Of a DNA stretch of 28,346 nucleotides, positions 1 to 8,678 are shown piece after piece. The stretch lies in the NCBI GenBank assembly GCA_964585575.1, contig CAZPEM010000026.1, positions 1 through 28,346 of the forward strand, read 5' to 3'. Each line of letters opens with the position of its first letter. Position 1 is the first letter of the stretch. Both the position numbers and the translations under genes were made by a program. The DNA is from UBA4655 sp964585575 (GTDB taxonomy: Bacteria; Planctomycetota; Planctomycetia; Pirellulales; UBA1268). The notes beneath the pieces were generated by a model. It was not told the origin of the DNA, did no database searches, and was given only the letters and a program-made list of their open reading frames with translations.

Positions 1-755
1 GCGCCGCCTCCAGCCAGGCGATCGGCGAGGCGGCGGAGCTCGTCCGCCGCGGCGACGCCGACGTCATGCTTTCGGGCGGCACGCACAGCATGATCCATCC
101 CTTCGGCGTCACGGGCTTCAACCTGCTGACGGCCCTCTCGACCCGCAACGACGAGCCGAGGCGGGCGAGTCGGCCCTTCGACCGCGACCGCGACGGGTTC
201 GTGCTCGGCGAGGGGGCGGCGATGGTCGTCCTCGAGGAATTGGAGCACGCCCGTGCCCGCGGCGCGGCGATCTTCGGCGAGCTGCTCGGCTACGGCTCGA
301 CGGCCGATGCGTATCGGATCACCGACACGCACCCCGAGGGACGGGGGGCGAGTGCCTGCATCCGGATGGCCATGGCGGACGCCGGCCTCGGCCTCGGCGA
401 CATCGACTACATCAACGCCCACGGCACGAGCACCGACGTCAACGACCGCGTGGAGACGCTCGCGATCAAGCAGGTCTTCGGACCGCAGGCCTACAAGATT
501 CCCGTGTCGAGCACGAAGAGCATGATGGGGCACCTCATCGCCGCGGCCGGCGCGACGGAGCTGATCGTCTGCCTCCTGGCGATCCGCGACGGGGTTGTCC
601 CGCCGACGATCAACTACGAGAATCCCGACCCCGACTGCGACCTCGACTATGTGCCCAACACGGCCCGCGAGGCCAAGTGCGACCGGGCACTCTCCAACAG
701 CTTTGGATTCGGGGGACAGAACATCTCGCTGATTGTTGGCCGCTTCGCTCCGTGA
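1..755 (+). CDS. fabF: Beta-ketoacyl-ACP synthase II, 3' part (5' end outside window)
   Basis: This is the C-terminal part (about 250 residues) of a thiolase-fold condensing enzyme that elongates acyl-ACP with malonyl-ACP in fatty acid synthesis. Reading is in frame from base 3. The first two bases, GC, fit the end of the TGC codon for the active-site cysteine, because the following residues AASSQAIGEA are what usually follow it in FabF. The two catalytic histidines lie in INAHGTST and MMGHLIAAAGA, with a conserved lysine in SSTKSMMGH. The glycine-rich end SNSFGFGGQN is also present. The C-terminus VGRFAP plus stop is encoded by the first unit of the 33-bp tandem array described separately. 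FabF-like paralogues of other pathways are possible, but every visible motif fits housekeeping FabF. The upstream gene, often acpP, lies outside the window. Confidence 0.93.
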   Translation, partial: AASSQAIGEAAELVRRGDADVMLSGGTHSMIHPFGVTGFNLLTALSTRNDEPRRASRPFDRDRDGFVLGEGAAMVVLEELEHARARGAAIFGELLGYGSTADAYRITDTHPEGRGASACIRMAMADAGLGLGDIDYINAHGTSTDVNDRVETLAIKQVFGPQAYKIPVSSTKSMMGHLIAAAGATELIVCLLAIRDGVVPPTINYENPDPDCDLDYVPNTAREAKCDRALSNSFGFGGQNISLIVGRFAP

Positions 756-852
756 ACGTCGCGAAGTGTTGGCCGCTTCGCTCCGTGAACGTCGCGAAGT
801 GTTGGCCGCTTCGCTCCGTGAACGTCGCGAAGTGTTGGCCGCTTCGCTCCGT
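735..852. repeat. 33-bp tandem array spanning the fabF stop codon (3.6 units)
   Basis: Three perfect 33-bp units occupy 735-767, 768-800 and 801-833, followed by 19 matching bases at 834-852. The unit starts GTTGGCCGCTTCGCTCC and ends GTCGCGAAGT. The first unit holds the last six codons and the TGA (753-755) of fabF plus 12 downstream bases, so the array grew from the gene end. Because 33 is divisible by three, each later unit repeats the TGA in the same frame. Each unit also carries CTTCGC and GCGAAG, which can pair within or between units. Confidence 0.97.
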
Positions 853-899
853 AGCTTGCCGCCCTTGCCTGGCTTCGCGGCGGAAAGGTTTGCTCAACC

Positions 900-923
900 G
901 TTATCCGCGGCACGACCGATAAC
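900..923. promoter_or_regulatory. Inverted repeat upstream of the lipoprotein gene, possible operator
   Basis: GTTATC (900-905) and GATAAC (918-923) form a perfect 6-bp inverted repeat with 12 bases between the arms, 40 bases before the lipoprotein ATG. The spacing would suit a dimeric regulator, but six bases is short and may be chance. No convincing -10 box was found beside it. Confidence 0.2.
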
Positions 924-962
924 CCTTCCGGCACGAACCCCATGCAGAAGGGAACCTCGGAC

Positions 963-1397
963 ATGAAACGCACGCTCCTGCTTCTGGCCCTCGTCGCCGT
1001 CGGCGGATCGAGCGGCTGTTCCATCATCGATCGGCTGTTCCTCGCGAACGTCGATGGTCCCTACGCCCACCACAACCAGCACGGCTGTGAGTGCGGCCAC
1101 GGCGCCGGGAAGGGGCACTGCGAGGATGGTGCCTGCGTCGATGGCTCCTGCCCGCCGGGCGGCCACTGTGAGACCGGACCCGCACCGCACAAGGGCCCCA
1201 TGCCCCACAAGGGAAAGTACGGCGGCCTCGCGAAGCACGGCATGACCGCGGCCGAGGCCGCGGCGCTCGAAGCGGCGGGGGATGGGCAGATCGGTCCGGC
1301 CGGCCCGCCGAGCGGCGGGGTCGCCTATCCCTACTACACGACCCGCGGCCCACGCGACTTCCTCGCCCGCCGTCCGCCGACGATCGGGCCGGAGTGA
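963..1397 (+). CDS. Small Cys/His-rich lipoprotein, planctomycete-type
   Basis: A 144-residue protein of unknown function. The ATG at 963 is preferred over the in-frame ATG at 942 because AAGGGA (948-953) sits 9 bases before it and it gives a compact signal peptide, MKRTLLLLALVAVGG. The signal ends at Cys19 in SSGC, a slightly atypical lipobox with Ser at -3, so export and lipid attachment are likely. Residues about 34-70 are rich in His and Cys (six Cys, in GCEC, HC, AC, SC and HC contexts), suggesting metal binding or disulphides. The C-terminus carries RGPRDFLARRPPTIGP, a pattern I recall at the end of small planctomycete proteins. It lies downstream of the fabF repeat array on the same strand with a gap of about 200 bases, so co-transcription is uncertain. 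Confidence 0.72.
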   Translation: MKRTLLLLALVAVGGSSGCSIIDRLFLANVDGPYAHHNQHGCECGHGAGKGHCEDGACVDGSCPPGGHCETGPAPHKGPMPHKGKYGGLAKHGMTAAEAAALEAAGDGQIGPAGPPSGGVAYPYYTTRGPRDFLARRPPTIGPE

Positions 1398-1471
1398 CCC
1401 GGTTGGCTGCGTGCTTCGAACGCTCTTGCGCGTCAAACGTGATGCTCGATGGGTCACGCAGGGACTCGAAT

Positions 1472-1574
1472 GCTGAACGCCCCGGGGGGGCGTGGTCGGG
1501 GGGTCGGGGAACGTTGAGGAGCATCAGGTGTATCCTCACCGTAGCGACGATGCGTCTGCTCCCCCGGCGGCAAT
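1472..1574 (-). repeat. Dispersed hairpin element, copy 1 (minus orientation)
   Basis: This intergenic stretch matches 25511-25593 when reverse-complemented. The shared core is 1517-1549 here. Inside it GGTG (1527-1530) and CACC (1537-1540) flank a six-base loop, whereas the other copy has GGCG/CGCC, so the pairing is kept by two changes. Outer arms CCGGGGG (1482-1488) and CCCCCGG (1561-1567) can pair but differ in sequence from the outer arms of copy 2. The ends ATTGCCGCCG and GGCGTTCAGC are also shared. The rest of the 265-base gap between the lipoprotein and MFS genes shows no gene. Confidence 0.8.
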
Positions 1575-1633
1575 GCGGTCTCCTCCAGGCTGCCCAGCCG
1601 TGCTCCGGGCTGCGTTGCACTTCCGGCCCGTGA

Positions 1634-1639
1634 TACACT
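1634..1639 (+). promoter_or_regulatory. Candidate -10 box for the MFS gene
   Basis: TACACT in the context TGATACACTC lies 23 bases before the GTG at 1663. It resembles other TANNNT boxes in this window. No convincing -35 is present at 16-18 bases spacing, so this rests on the -10 alone. Confidence 0.35.
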
Positions 1640-1662
1640 CGCGCGGCTGACAGCACGGGTCC

Positions 1663-3194
<1,532 letters not shown>

Positions 3195-3210
<16 letters not shown>

Positions 3211-3290
3211 GAAACTCGAGCACTGAGAAACTCGAGCACTGAGAAACTCGAGCACTGAGAAACTCGAGCACAGGGAAGCTCGAGCACTGG
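3195..3290. repeat. 16-bp tandem array spanning the MFS stop codon (6 units)
   Basis: The unit GAAACTCGAGCACTGA is repeated perfectly at 3195-3210, 3211-3226, 3227-3242 and 3243-3258. Degenerate units follow at 3259-3274 (end changed to CACAGG) and 3275-3290 (GAAGCT and CACTGG). Unit 1 is the final coding segment including the TGA. Each unit holds the palindrome CTCGAG, giving six copies at 16-bp spacing. Because 16 is not a multiple of three, later TGAs fall in rotating frames. Degeneracy increases away from the gene. Confidence 0.97.
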
Positions 3291-3317
3291 GACGAAACGA
3301 ACGGACTCCCGTCGCGG

Positions 3318-3743
3318 CTACTCCGCCAGCGTCCGCGGGGCTCTGGGCGCGTCGTCGGGGAGGGTGGGCACCGTCCAGACGACGTAGAGGCCCACGGCCA
3401 CGAGCCCAAGCGCCGCGTACCGCAGCCACCAGGGGAGGCTGCTGAGCACCATGCTCGTCGCCACCACCGCGGCGACGAGGCCGACCGTGCGATATTTCAT
3501 GCTCTTGCGGATGCCGCGGTAGTGCTGCCAGTCGTCGAGCGTGGGGCCGAACCATTTCGAGCGGTGGAGCCAGGCGTGGATTCGCGGCGAGCCGCGGTAG
3601 AAGCACCAGCTCGCCAGCAGCAGAAAAGGTGTCGTCGGCACGAGCGGCAGGACCGAGCCGATCACCGCCAGGGCGACGCACGCCCAGCCGCCGGCGACGA
3701 AGAGGAAGCTCTTCAGGGGGTCGGTCGTGGGGCGAAAATCCAT
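3318..3743 (-). CDS. YbaN-family (DUF454) inner-membrane protein
   Basis: A 141-residue membrane protein resembling E. coli YbaN (DUF454), whose function is not established. The family signature is clear: a first membrane segment leading into GSVLPLVPTTPFLLLASWCF, then SPRIHAWL and KWFGPTLDDWQHYRGI. Two further hydrophobic segments follow, in the TVGLVAAVVATSMVL and LRYAALGLVAVGLYVVW regions. The ATG at 3743 (MDFRPTTDP) is chosen because the 15 residues encoded upstream do not look like family sequence; no strong ribosome-binding site is visible. It is convergent with the MFS gene and divergent from fba, sharing a 142-base upstream region with it. Confidence 0.85.
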   Translation of the reverse strand: MDFRPTTDPLKSFLFVAGGWACVALAVIGSVLPLVPTTPFLLLASWCFYRGSPRIHAWLHRSKWFGPTLDDWQHYRGIRKSMKYRTVGLVAAVVATSMVLSSLPWWLRYAALGLVAVGLYVVWTVPTLPDDAPRAPRTLAE

Positions 3744-3808
3744 CGGGATGGTCCGGGGGCGACACGCGAGTGAAGGGCATCGTATCACGCGGCGGTTAGG
3801 CCGGCCGT

Positions 3809-3837
3809 TTGTGCGGAAATCCCGCGGTTCTTATGCT
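3809..3837 (+). promoter_or_regulatory. Candidate fba promoter
   Basis: TTGTGC (3809-3814) and TATGCT (3832-3837) are separated by 17 bases, fitting a sigma-70-type promoter. The predicted start of transcription near 3844 gives a leader of about 40 bases that includes the AGGAG at 3873-3877. Confidence 0.5.
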
Positions 3838-3885
3838 GTCGATCACTCCGCCCGTTTCCCCGCCTTCGCCCCAGGAGATCCTTCC

Positions 3886-4929
3886 ATGCCGCTCGTCCCG
3901 ATGCGAATCCTGCTCGATCACGCCGCCGAACACGGCTACGGCCTCGCGGCCTTCAACGTCAACAACATGGAGCAAATCCAGTCGATCATGGAGGCGGCCA
4001 AGGAGACCGACAGCCCCGTGATCATCCAGGCCTCCCGCGGCGCCCGCAGCTACTCGCAGGACACCTACCTCCGGCACCTCATGCTGGCCGCCGCCGAGCT
4101 CTACCCGAAGATCCCGATCGCGATGCACCAGGACCACGGCAACTCGCCGAGCACCTGCCAGAGCGCGATCGACAACGGCTTCACGAGCGTGATGATGGAC
4201 GGCTCGCTCAAGGACGACGGCAAGACGCCGGCCGACTTCGACTACAACGTGAAGGTCACGAAGGAGGTCGTGCAGTCGGCCCACCGCCAGGGAGTCTCGG
4301 TCGAGGGCGAGCTCGGCTGCCTGGGATCGCTCGAGAGCGGCGAGGGGGAGGCAGAGGACGGCCACGGCGCCACCGGCAAACTCTCGCACGACCAGCTCCT
4401 CACCGACCCCGACGAGGCGGCGAGGTTCGTGGCGGCCACGGGCGTCGACGCGCTCGCCGTCGCGATCGGCACGAGCCACGGCGCCTACAAGTTCACCCGC
4501 AAGCCCGACGGCGAGGTGCTCGCCATGAAGCGGATCGAGGAGATTCACCGCAAGCTCCCGAACTGCCACCTCGTGATGCACGGCTCGTCGAGCGTGCCGC
4601 AGGACCTGCAGGACATCATCAACAAGTTCGGCGGCAAGATGCCGCAGACCTGGGGCGTGCCCGTCGAGGAGATCCAGCGGGGCATCAAGCACGGCGTGCG
4701 GAAGATCAACGTCGACACCGACTGCCGCATGGCGATCACCGGCGCGATCCGCAAGGTGCTCGCCGAGTCGCCGGAGAAGTTCGATCCGCGTGACTACCTC
4801 AAGCCCTCCCGCGAGGCGATGAAGAAGGTCTGCGCCGAGCGGATGGTGCAGTTCGGCCAGGCCGGCAACGCCGGCAAGGTGCACTGCATCACGCTGGCCG
4901 AGATGGCGAAGCGGTACAACGTGGCTTGA
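3886..4929 (+). CDS. fba: Class II fructose-bisphosphate aldolase
   Basis: A 347-residue zinc-dependent cytoplasmic aldolase that interconverts fructose 1,6-bisphosphate with dihydroxyacetone phosphate and glyceraldehyde 3-phosphate, in glycolysis, gluconeogenesis and, in autotrophs, the Calvin cycle. Visible motifs: HQDHG at residues 81-85 (catalytic Asp83 and zinc His84), SVMMDGSL, EGELG, the zinc-ligand region GTSHGAYKF, phosphate-binding HGSSSVP, and KINVDTD. The longer subtype with NKFGGKMPQTWGVPVEEIQ resembles the CbbA-type branch. The ATG at 3886 has AGGAG (3873-3877) 8 bases upstream; an upstream in-frame extension to 3727 overlaps the divergent gene and lacks aldolase sequence. Its 3' end is duplicated immediately downstream. 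No other glycolytic gene is adjacent, so it is probably monocistronic. Confidence 0.97.
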   Translation: MPLVPMRILLDHAAEHGYGLAAFNVNNMEQIQSIMEAAKETDSPVIIQASRGARSYSQDTYLRHLMLAAAELYPKIPIAMHQDHGNSPSTCQSAIDNGFTSVMMDGSLKDDGKTPADFDYNVKVTKEVVQSAHRQGVSVEGELGCLGSLESGEGEAEDGHGATGKLSHDQLLTDPDEAARFVAATGVDALAVAIGTSHGAYKFTRKPDGEVLAMKRIEEIHRKLPNCHLVMHGSSSVPQDLQDIINKFGGKMPQTWGVPVEEIQRGIKHGVRKINVDTDCRMAITGAIRKVLAESPEKFDPRDYLKPSREAMKKVCAERMVQFGQAGNAGKVHCITLAEMAKRYNVA

Positions 4930-4993
4930 CACGCGGGGTTCGGGAACCGACGTGGCGAAGCGGTGCGGCGCGGCCTGACGCGCGGGGCTCGGG
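4904..4993. repeat. Diverged direct duplication spanning the fba stop codon
   Basis: Bases 4904-4944 (last 26 bases of fba including TGA, plus 15 beyond) align without gaps to 4953-4993, a period of 49. Thirty-four of 41 positions match. All seven differences are transitions, each A to G or T to C going from the gene copy to the downstream copy. The TGA is kept in the downstream copy at 4976-4978. This looks like an older version of the clean arrays at other gene ends in this window. Confidence 0.85.
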
Positions 4994-5020
4994 CGGGCGG
5001 TTTCGATTCGCGAAAGACGC

Positions 5021-6355
5021 ATGAGCCTCATCCACCATCGCTGGCTCGAAGAGCAGCTTCCCGCGTGGGAGCGGGAGGGTCTTGTCACGGCCGAGGCCGC
5101 CAGGACGCTCCGCGCGCGGTATGCCGCCGAGCCGCGCGGCGGCCTCGCGCAGATGATCGTGGGGGCGGTCGGGGCGGTCCTCATCGGCACGGGTCTGATC
5201 GCGGTGCTCGCCTACAACTGGGACGACTTTCCGCGTTGGGTGCGGCTGCTCCTGGCGCTCGGGCCGCTTGGGGTGACGCAGGCGGTGAGCTGGTGGGTGC
5301 TCGGCAAGCAAGATGCCGCGAAGCCCTGGCAGCGGGAGGCGGCCGCGGTTCTCCAGACGCTCGCCGTGGGGGCGGCGATGGCGCTCGTGTCGCAGATCTA
5401 CAACCTGCCGGGCAGGTGGACCGACCTCGTCTTCTGGTGGTGCGTCGTGAGCGTGCCGCTGGCGTGGAGTTTGCGGTCGCAGGCCGTCGCGATCGCCTAT
5501 CTGCTGGGCATCACGGTCTGGACGGTCGCTCAGGTCGCCGGACGAGGGTTCGGTTTTTCGGGCGAGGTCGCCGACGTTCGGCTCTGGTACCCAATGCTGC
5601 TCGCCGGCATCCTGCCGCTCTGGCCGGGAGCGGAGCTTCGCGACCGCCCCGCATCGGGTGGCCGGTTCGTCCTCGCCGCGACCGCGGTCGTCGGCCTGCT
5701 CGCCGTGGCGGCCTTCGCCGCCGACCGCACGAATCCGCCAGTGGGTGAACGGGCGTTCCTCTGGCTGGCGATGCTCACGACCACGGCCCTGCTCCTCTTC
5801 CCGCTCGACCGTGGCGGCATCGCGGAGCCGCTCTCCCGCAAGCCGCAGGTGCTGCTCGGCGGCGGTGGCCTCGTGTGCATGGCCCTGATCGCCACCTTCG
5901 AGGATCCGGCCCGTGAACTCGTCAAAGGCGTGGGGTTCGCGCTGCCGATGGGGTGGTGCTGGCTGTTGCTCGCGGTGGTCGCCGGCTTTGCGGCACTCGC
6001 CTTCCGGCAGGGGCGCCATGCCGTGCTGGCCGTGGCGGGGCTGGTCGTCGTGCCGCTTTTTGCGGCACCGCTCTCGCCGGAGGACACGAGCGGCTGGCCT
6101 GTCGCGATCGCCTATTCGTTCGTGCTGCTGGCGGCCGCCGTCGGCCTGATCGTGCTGGAGTTCCTCGGTCGTCAGGGAGCCGCGCGGATCGGCGCCGCCA
6201 TGATCACGATCCTCGTGATTCTGCGGATGGCCGACGCCGATCTTTCCCTGCTCACGAAAGGGCTTGCCTTCATCGTCATCGGATGCGGGTTCCTCGCCTT
6301 CAACGCCTTCGTCAGCCGCCGCCGGGCGGCCAACCCCGGAGGCCTGTCCGCATGA
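5021..6355 (+). CDS. DUF2157 multi-pass membrane protein
   Basis: A 444-residue inner-membrane protein of unknown biochemical role. The N-terminus has the DUF2157 pattern: a short soluble helical region (WLEEQLPAWEREGLVTAEAA), an Arg-rich stretch, then a first membrane segment and the YNWDDFPRWVR loop characteristic of the family. Roughly 12 hydrophobic segments follow to the C-terminus. The ATG at 5021 is 27 bases after the decayed fba duplication; no strong Shine-Dalgarno sequence was seen. Its stop overlaps the start of the next gene as ATGA (6352-6355), so the two are translationally coupled. DUF2157 and GDYXXLXY proteins commonly occur as such pairs, which supports joint function in the membrane. 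Confidence 0.88.
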   Translation: MSLIHHRWLEEQLPAWEREGLVTAEAARTLRARYAAEPRGGLAQMIVGAVGAVLIGTGLIAVLAYNWDDFPRWVRLLLALGPLGVTQAVSWWVLGKQDAAKPWQREAAAVLQTLAVGAAMALVSQIYNLPGRWTDLVFWWCVVSVPLAWSLRSQAVAIAYLLGITVWTVAQVAGRGFGFSGEVADVRLWYPMLLAGILPLWPGAELRDRPASGGRFVLAATAVVGLLAVAAFAADRTNPPVGERAFLWLAMLTTTALLLFPLDRGGIAEPLSRKPQVLLGGGGLVCMALIATFEDPARELVKGVGFALPMGWCWLLLAVVAGFAALAFRQGRHAVLAVAGLVVVPLFAAPLSPEDTSGWPVAIAYSFVLLAAAVGLIVLEFLGRQGAARIGAAMITILVILRMADADLSLLTKGLAFIVIGCGFLAFNAFVSRRRAANPGGLSA

Positions 6356-6921
6356 GGCCCTCGCTCGTCGTGTTCGCCGTGGCCGCCGTCGCGCAGTGGC
6401 TCCTGCCGGTCGCGGGGATCTGGCAGCACGAGCGTACGATCCAAAGGGGCACGCTGGTGCGGATCGAGTGCGGGGCGCCCGATCCTTACGATCCGCTTCG
6501 CGGCCGCTACCTGGCCGTGCGGCCTCTCGAATCGAGTGTCTCGGCGCCGGTCGGGTTTCCTGCGAGGGGCGGTGCCGTTCCGGTGTGGGCCACGCTCGAG
6601 GCGGGTGACGACGGGCTCGCGCGGATCAAGTCGCTGTCGCTCGAGCCGGTGTCGGGGCCGACCGTCATTTCGCTCACGGCACGGAGCTGGGGCACGATCA
6701 ACGGCACGGACATGATCTGGCTCGAGTGGCCCTTCGGCCGCTTCTACCTGAACGAGCGGCTCGCGCCCGAGGCCGACAAGCTCGTCGCGGAGCGATCCCG
6801 GGATCGTAAGACCGTCGCCGAGGTTCGCCTGCTCGACGGTCGGGCCATCCTCACCGACATCCTGATCGACGGCGTGTCGGTGCGTGAACTCGTGAAGCGG
6901 CAGGCCGCGGCAAAGCCCTGA
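6352..6921 (+). CDS. GDYXXLXY-domain membrane-anchored protein
   Basis: A 189-residue protein with one N-terminal hydrophobic segment (VVFAVAAVAQWLLPVAGIW) followed by an extracytoplasmic beta-rich domain. The name-giving motif appears as GRYLAVRP at about residues 45-52, with the usual Gly-Asp replaced by Gly-Arg, in the context DPYDPLRGRYLAV. The later family segment PFGRFYLNERLAPEADK is also present. It overlaps the upstream DUF2157 gene by four bases (ATGA), which fixes the start. The function is unknown; a two-protein membrane assembly with the DUF2157 protein is inferred from their recurrent pairing. Confidence 0.85.
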   Translation: MRPSLVVFAVAAVAQWLLPVAGIWQHERTIQRGTLVRIECGAPDPYDPLRGRYLAVRPLESSVSAPVGFPARGGAVPVWATLEAGDDGLARIKSLSLEPVSGPTVISLTARSWGTINGTDMIWLEWPFGRFYLNERLAPEADKLVAERSRDRKTVAEVRLLDGRAILTDILIDGVSVRELVKRQAAAKP

Positions 6922-6950
6922 GAGGCCCCTGCCGCCCCGGAAAAGCCGCG

Positions 6951-6979
6951 TTGCGGCCCTTGCCCCGCCCCCCTATAGT
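6951..6979 (+). promoter_or_regulatory. Candidate kdsD promoter
   Basis: TTGCGG (6951-6956) and TATAGT (6974-6979) are separated by 17 bases, a good sigma-70-type match. Transcription would start near 6986, about 45 bases before the kdsD ATG and upstream of the GGAGGAGG ribosome-binding site. It marks kdsD as the first gene of the LPS operon. Confidence 0.55.
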
Positions 6980-7031
6980 CCTGACCCCTCGTGGCCGGTC
7001 GGGCCGCGGCGCGGAGGAGGACGGCGACGGC

Positions 7032-8063
7032 ATGGACGACGTCAGCGAGCGAGGGATCCTCGAACACGGCCGGGAGATTCTCCGCGCCGAGGGGGAGGCC
7101 GTGCTCAACGCGGCGGAGGCCCTCGACGAGGCGTTCGTGCGGGCAGTGCGGCTTCTCGAGGGCTGCACCGGATCGGTGGTCGTGTCGGGAATCGGGAAGG
7201 CCGGCCTCGTGGCCCGCAAGATCTCCGCCACGCTCGCGTCCACGGGAACGCCGAGCCACTTCCTCCACCCCGCCGAGGCGATGCACGGCGACCTGGGCGT
7301 GCTTCGCGCCGACGACGTGATGCTCGCCGTGTCGCAGTCGGGCGAGACGGAGGAGATCGTCCGCCTGCTGCCGCACGTCGCCGCCTTCCGCGTTCCGATC
7401 ATCGCGCTCACCGCCCACCCCGACAGTTCGCTTGGAAAAGCGGCCCGGGTCGTCGTCTCTACGGGCCAAGTGCGGGAGGCCTGCGGGCTCGGCCTGGCGC
7501 CGAGCACGAGCACGTCGGTGATGCTCGCGCTCGGCGACGCCCTGGCGCTCGTCACGAGCGGCCTCAGGGCCTTCACGAGCGAGGACTTCGCGAGACGCCA
7601 TCCGGGGGGGAGCCTCGGCCGCAAGCTCGCGGTCGTCGAGGACTCGATGCATCCGCTCGCCGACTGCCGCGTCGCCAGGCCCGCCGACACCGTGCGGCAC
7701 GTCTTCAGCCGTCCGATGCCGCGCCGACGCACGGGGGCGGTGATGGTTCTCGACGCCGACGACCGGCTCGTGGGCATCTTCACCGACAGCGACCTTGCGA
7801 GACTCTTCGAGCGTCGGAACGACACGGCGCTCGACCGCCCGATCGCCGAGGTGATGACGGCGTCGCCCGTGGTCGTGCCCGTGGGCACGCGGCTGGGAGA
7901 CGCGGTCGCGATTCTCGAGGCCCGCCGCCTCAGCGAATTGCCGGTCATCGACGGCTCCGGTCGGGCTCTCGGCCTCGTGGACGTCGTTGATCTCGTGGGC
8001 CTGCTCGAGGATGCCGCCGCCACCTCGCGGCAGGGGGTGCGGCGGACGGGCCATGCGGCGTGA
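7032..8063 (+). CDS. kdsD: Arabinose-5-phosphate isomerase (SIS plus two CBS domains)
   Basis: A 343-residue cytoplasmic enzyme converting ribulose 5-phosphate to arabinose 5-phosphate, the first step toward KDO of LPS. The SIS domain (about 35-180) carries GIGKAG with Lys56, HGDLG with His85, SQSGETEE with Glu108, and RRHPGGSLG with His190. These four match, with a constant offset of three, the catalytic Lys59, His88, Glu111 and His193 known for E. coli KdsD. Two CBS domains follow (about 205-265 and 272-335). The ATG at 7032 has GGAGGAGG at 7013-7020; an upstream TTG extension would be rich in Pro/Arg and unlike the family. kdsC follows after 22 bases, which separates it functionally from the paralogue GutQ. 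Confidence 0.95.
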   Translation: MDDVSERGILEHGREILRAEGEAVLNAAEALDEAFVRAVRLLEGCTGSVVVSGIGKAGLVARKISATLASTGTPSHFLHPAEAMHGDLGVLRADDVMLAVSQSGETEEIVRLLPHVAAFRVPIIALTAHPDSSLGKAARVVVSTGQVREACGLGLAPSTSTSVMLALGDALALVTSGLRAFTSEDFARRHPGGSLGRKLAVVEDSMHPLADCRVARPADTVRHVFSRPMPRRRTGAVMVLDADDRLVGIFTDSDLARLFERRNDTALDRPIAEVMTASPVVVPVGTRLGDAVAILEARRLSELPVIDGSGRALGLVDVVDLVGLLEDAAATSRQGVRRTGHAA

Positions 8064-8085
8064 CGCCGTCCGGAGGGGTGCGAGG

Positions 8086-8658
8086 ATGAACGACGAACCG
8101 CTGACGAGCCGCCTCGCCCGGATTCGGCTTTTGCTGCTCGACGTCGATGGCGTGCTCACCGACGGGCGGGTCGTCTGGCACAACGACGGCATCGAGCAGA
8201 AGGCGTTTCACATCCGCGACGGCCTCGGCATCAGGCTCTGGCGGCGGGACGGCGGGAAGGTGGGCATCATCACCGGGCGATCGAGCCACGTCGTCGAATT
8301 GCGGGCGAAGGAGCTCGGCATCGACGTCGTGCGGCAGGGTGTCGACGACAAGTGGCGGTCGGCGTCGGAGGTGCTCGCCGAAACGGGCTCTCGCTGGGAG
8401 GAGGCCGCGTTCGTCGGCGACGACCTGCCCGACCTGCCGGCGATCCTCGGCTGCGGCGTCGGGTTCGCGGTGGCCGATGCGTGCGCCGAGGTGCGGGCGG
8501 CGGCCGATCACGTGACGACGACCCCCGGGGGCGGCGGCGCCGTCCGCGAGATCGTCGAGATGATGCTGAGGGCCCGCGGCAGCTGGGATGCGATCGTCCG
8601 CCACTACGCGTCGACCGGAGCGGCCGGCGGCGAGGACGTGTCGAGGCACTCACCCTGA
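8086..8658 (+). CDS. kdsC: 3-deoxy-D-manno-octulosonate 8-phosphate phosphatase
   Basis: A 190-residue HAD-superfamily phosphatase of the C0 (capless) type that removes phosphate from KDO-8-phosphate. Motif I is LLDVDGVLTDG, with Asp19 as nucleophile and Asp21 as acid/base. FHIRDGLGIRLW follows, motif II is IITGRSS, the Lys region is DDKW, and motif III is VGDDLPDLP. The length fits the family, with a short extra C-terminal tail (about 15 residues). GGAGGGG (8071-8077) precedes the ATG at 8086. Between kdsD and an LptC-like gene it repeats the E. coli order kdsD-kdsC-lptC, which strongly supports an LPS role. Confidence 0.94.
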   Translation: MNDEPLTSRLARIRLLLLDVDGVLTDGRVVWHNDGIEQKAFHIRDGLGIRLWRRDGGKVGIITGRSSHVVELRAKELGIDVVRQGVDDKWRSASEVLAETGSRWEEAAFVGDDLPDLPAILGCGVGFAVADACAEVRAAADHVTTTPGGGGAVREIVEMMLRARGSWDAIVRHYASTGAAGGEDVSRHSP

Positions 8659-8678
8659 GGGCCGGCGGCGTGGGATCG

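Noticed and set aside
735..852. CRISPR array
   Set aside because: The 33-bp units abut directly with no spacers, and the first unit is coding sequence of fabF. No cas gene is present.
610..1027. Minus-strand reading frames carrying repeats of ERSGQHFATFT
   Set aside because: These are antisense translations of the 33-bp DNA array at the fabF end; two overlapping frames carry them and neither has a start signal or family resemblance.
3796..5190. 464-codon minus-strand frame opposite fba
   Set aside because: Shadow of the aldolase gene; no family sequence and biased composition.
6904..6956. Possible decayed duplication after the GDYXXLXY gene
   Set aside because: Only about 11 of 13 bases match (CCGCGGCAAAGCC against CCCCGGAAAAGCC) in GC-rich sequence, which is within chance, and the stop codon is not copied.
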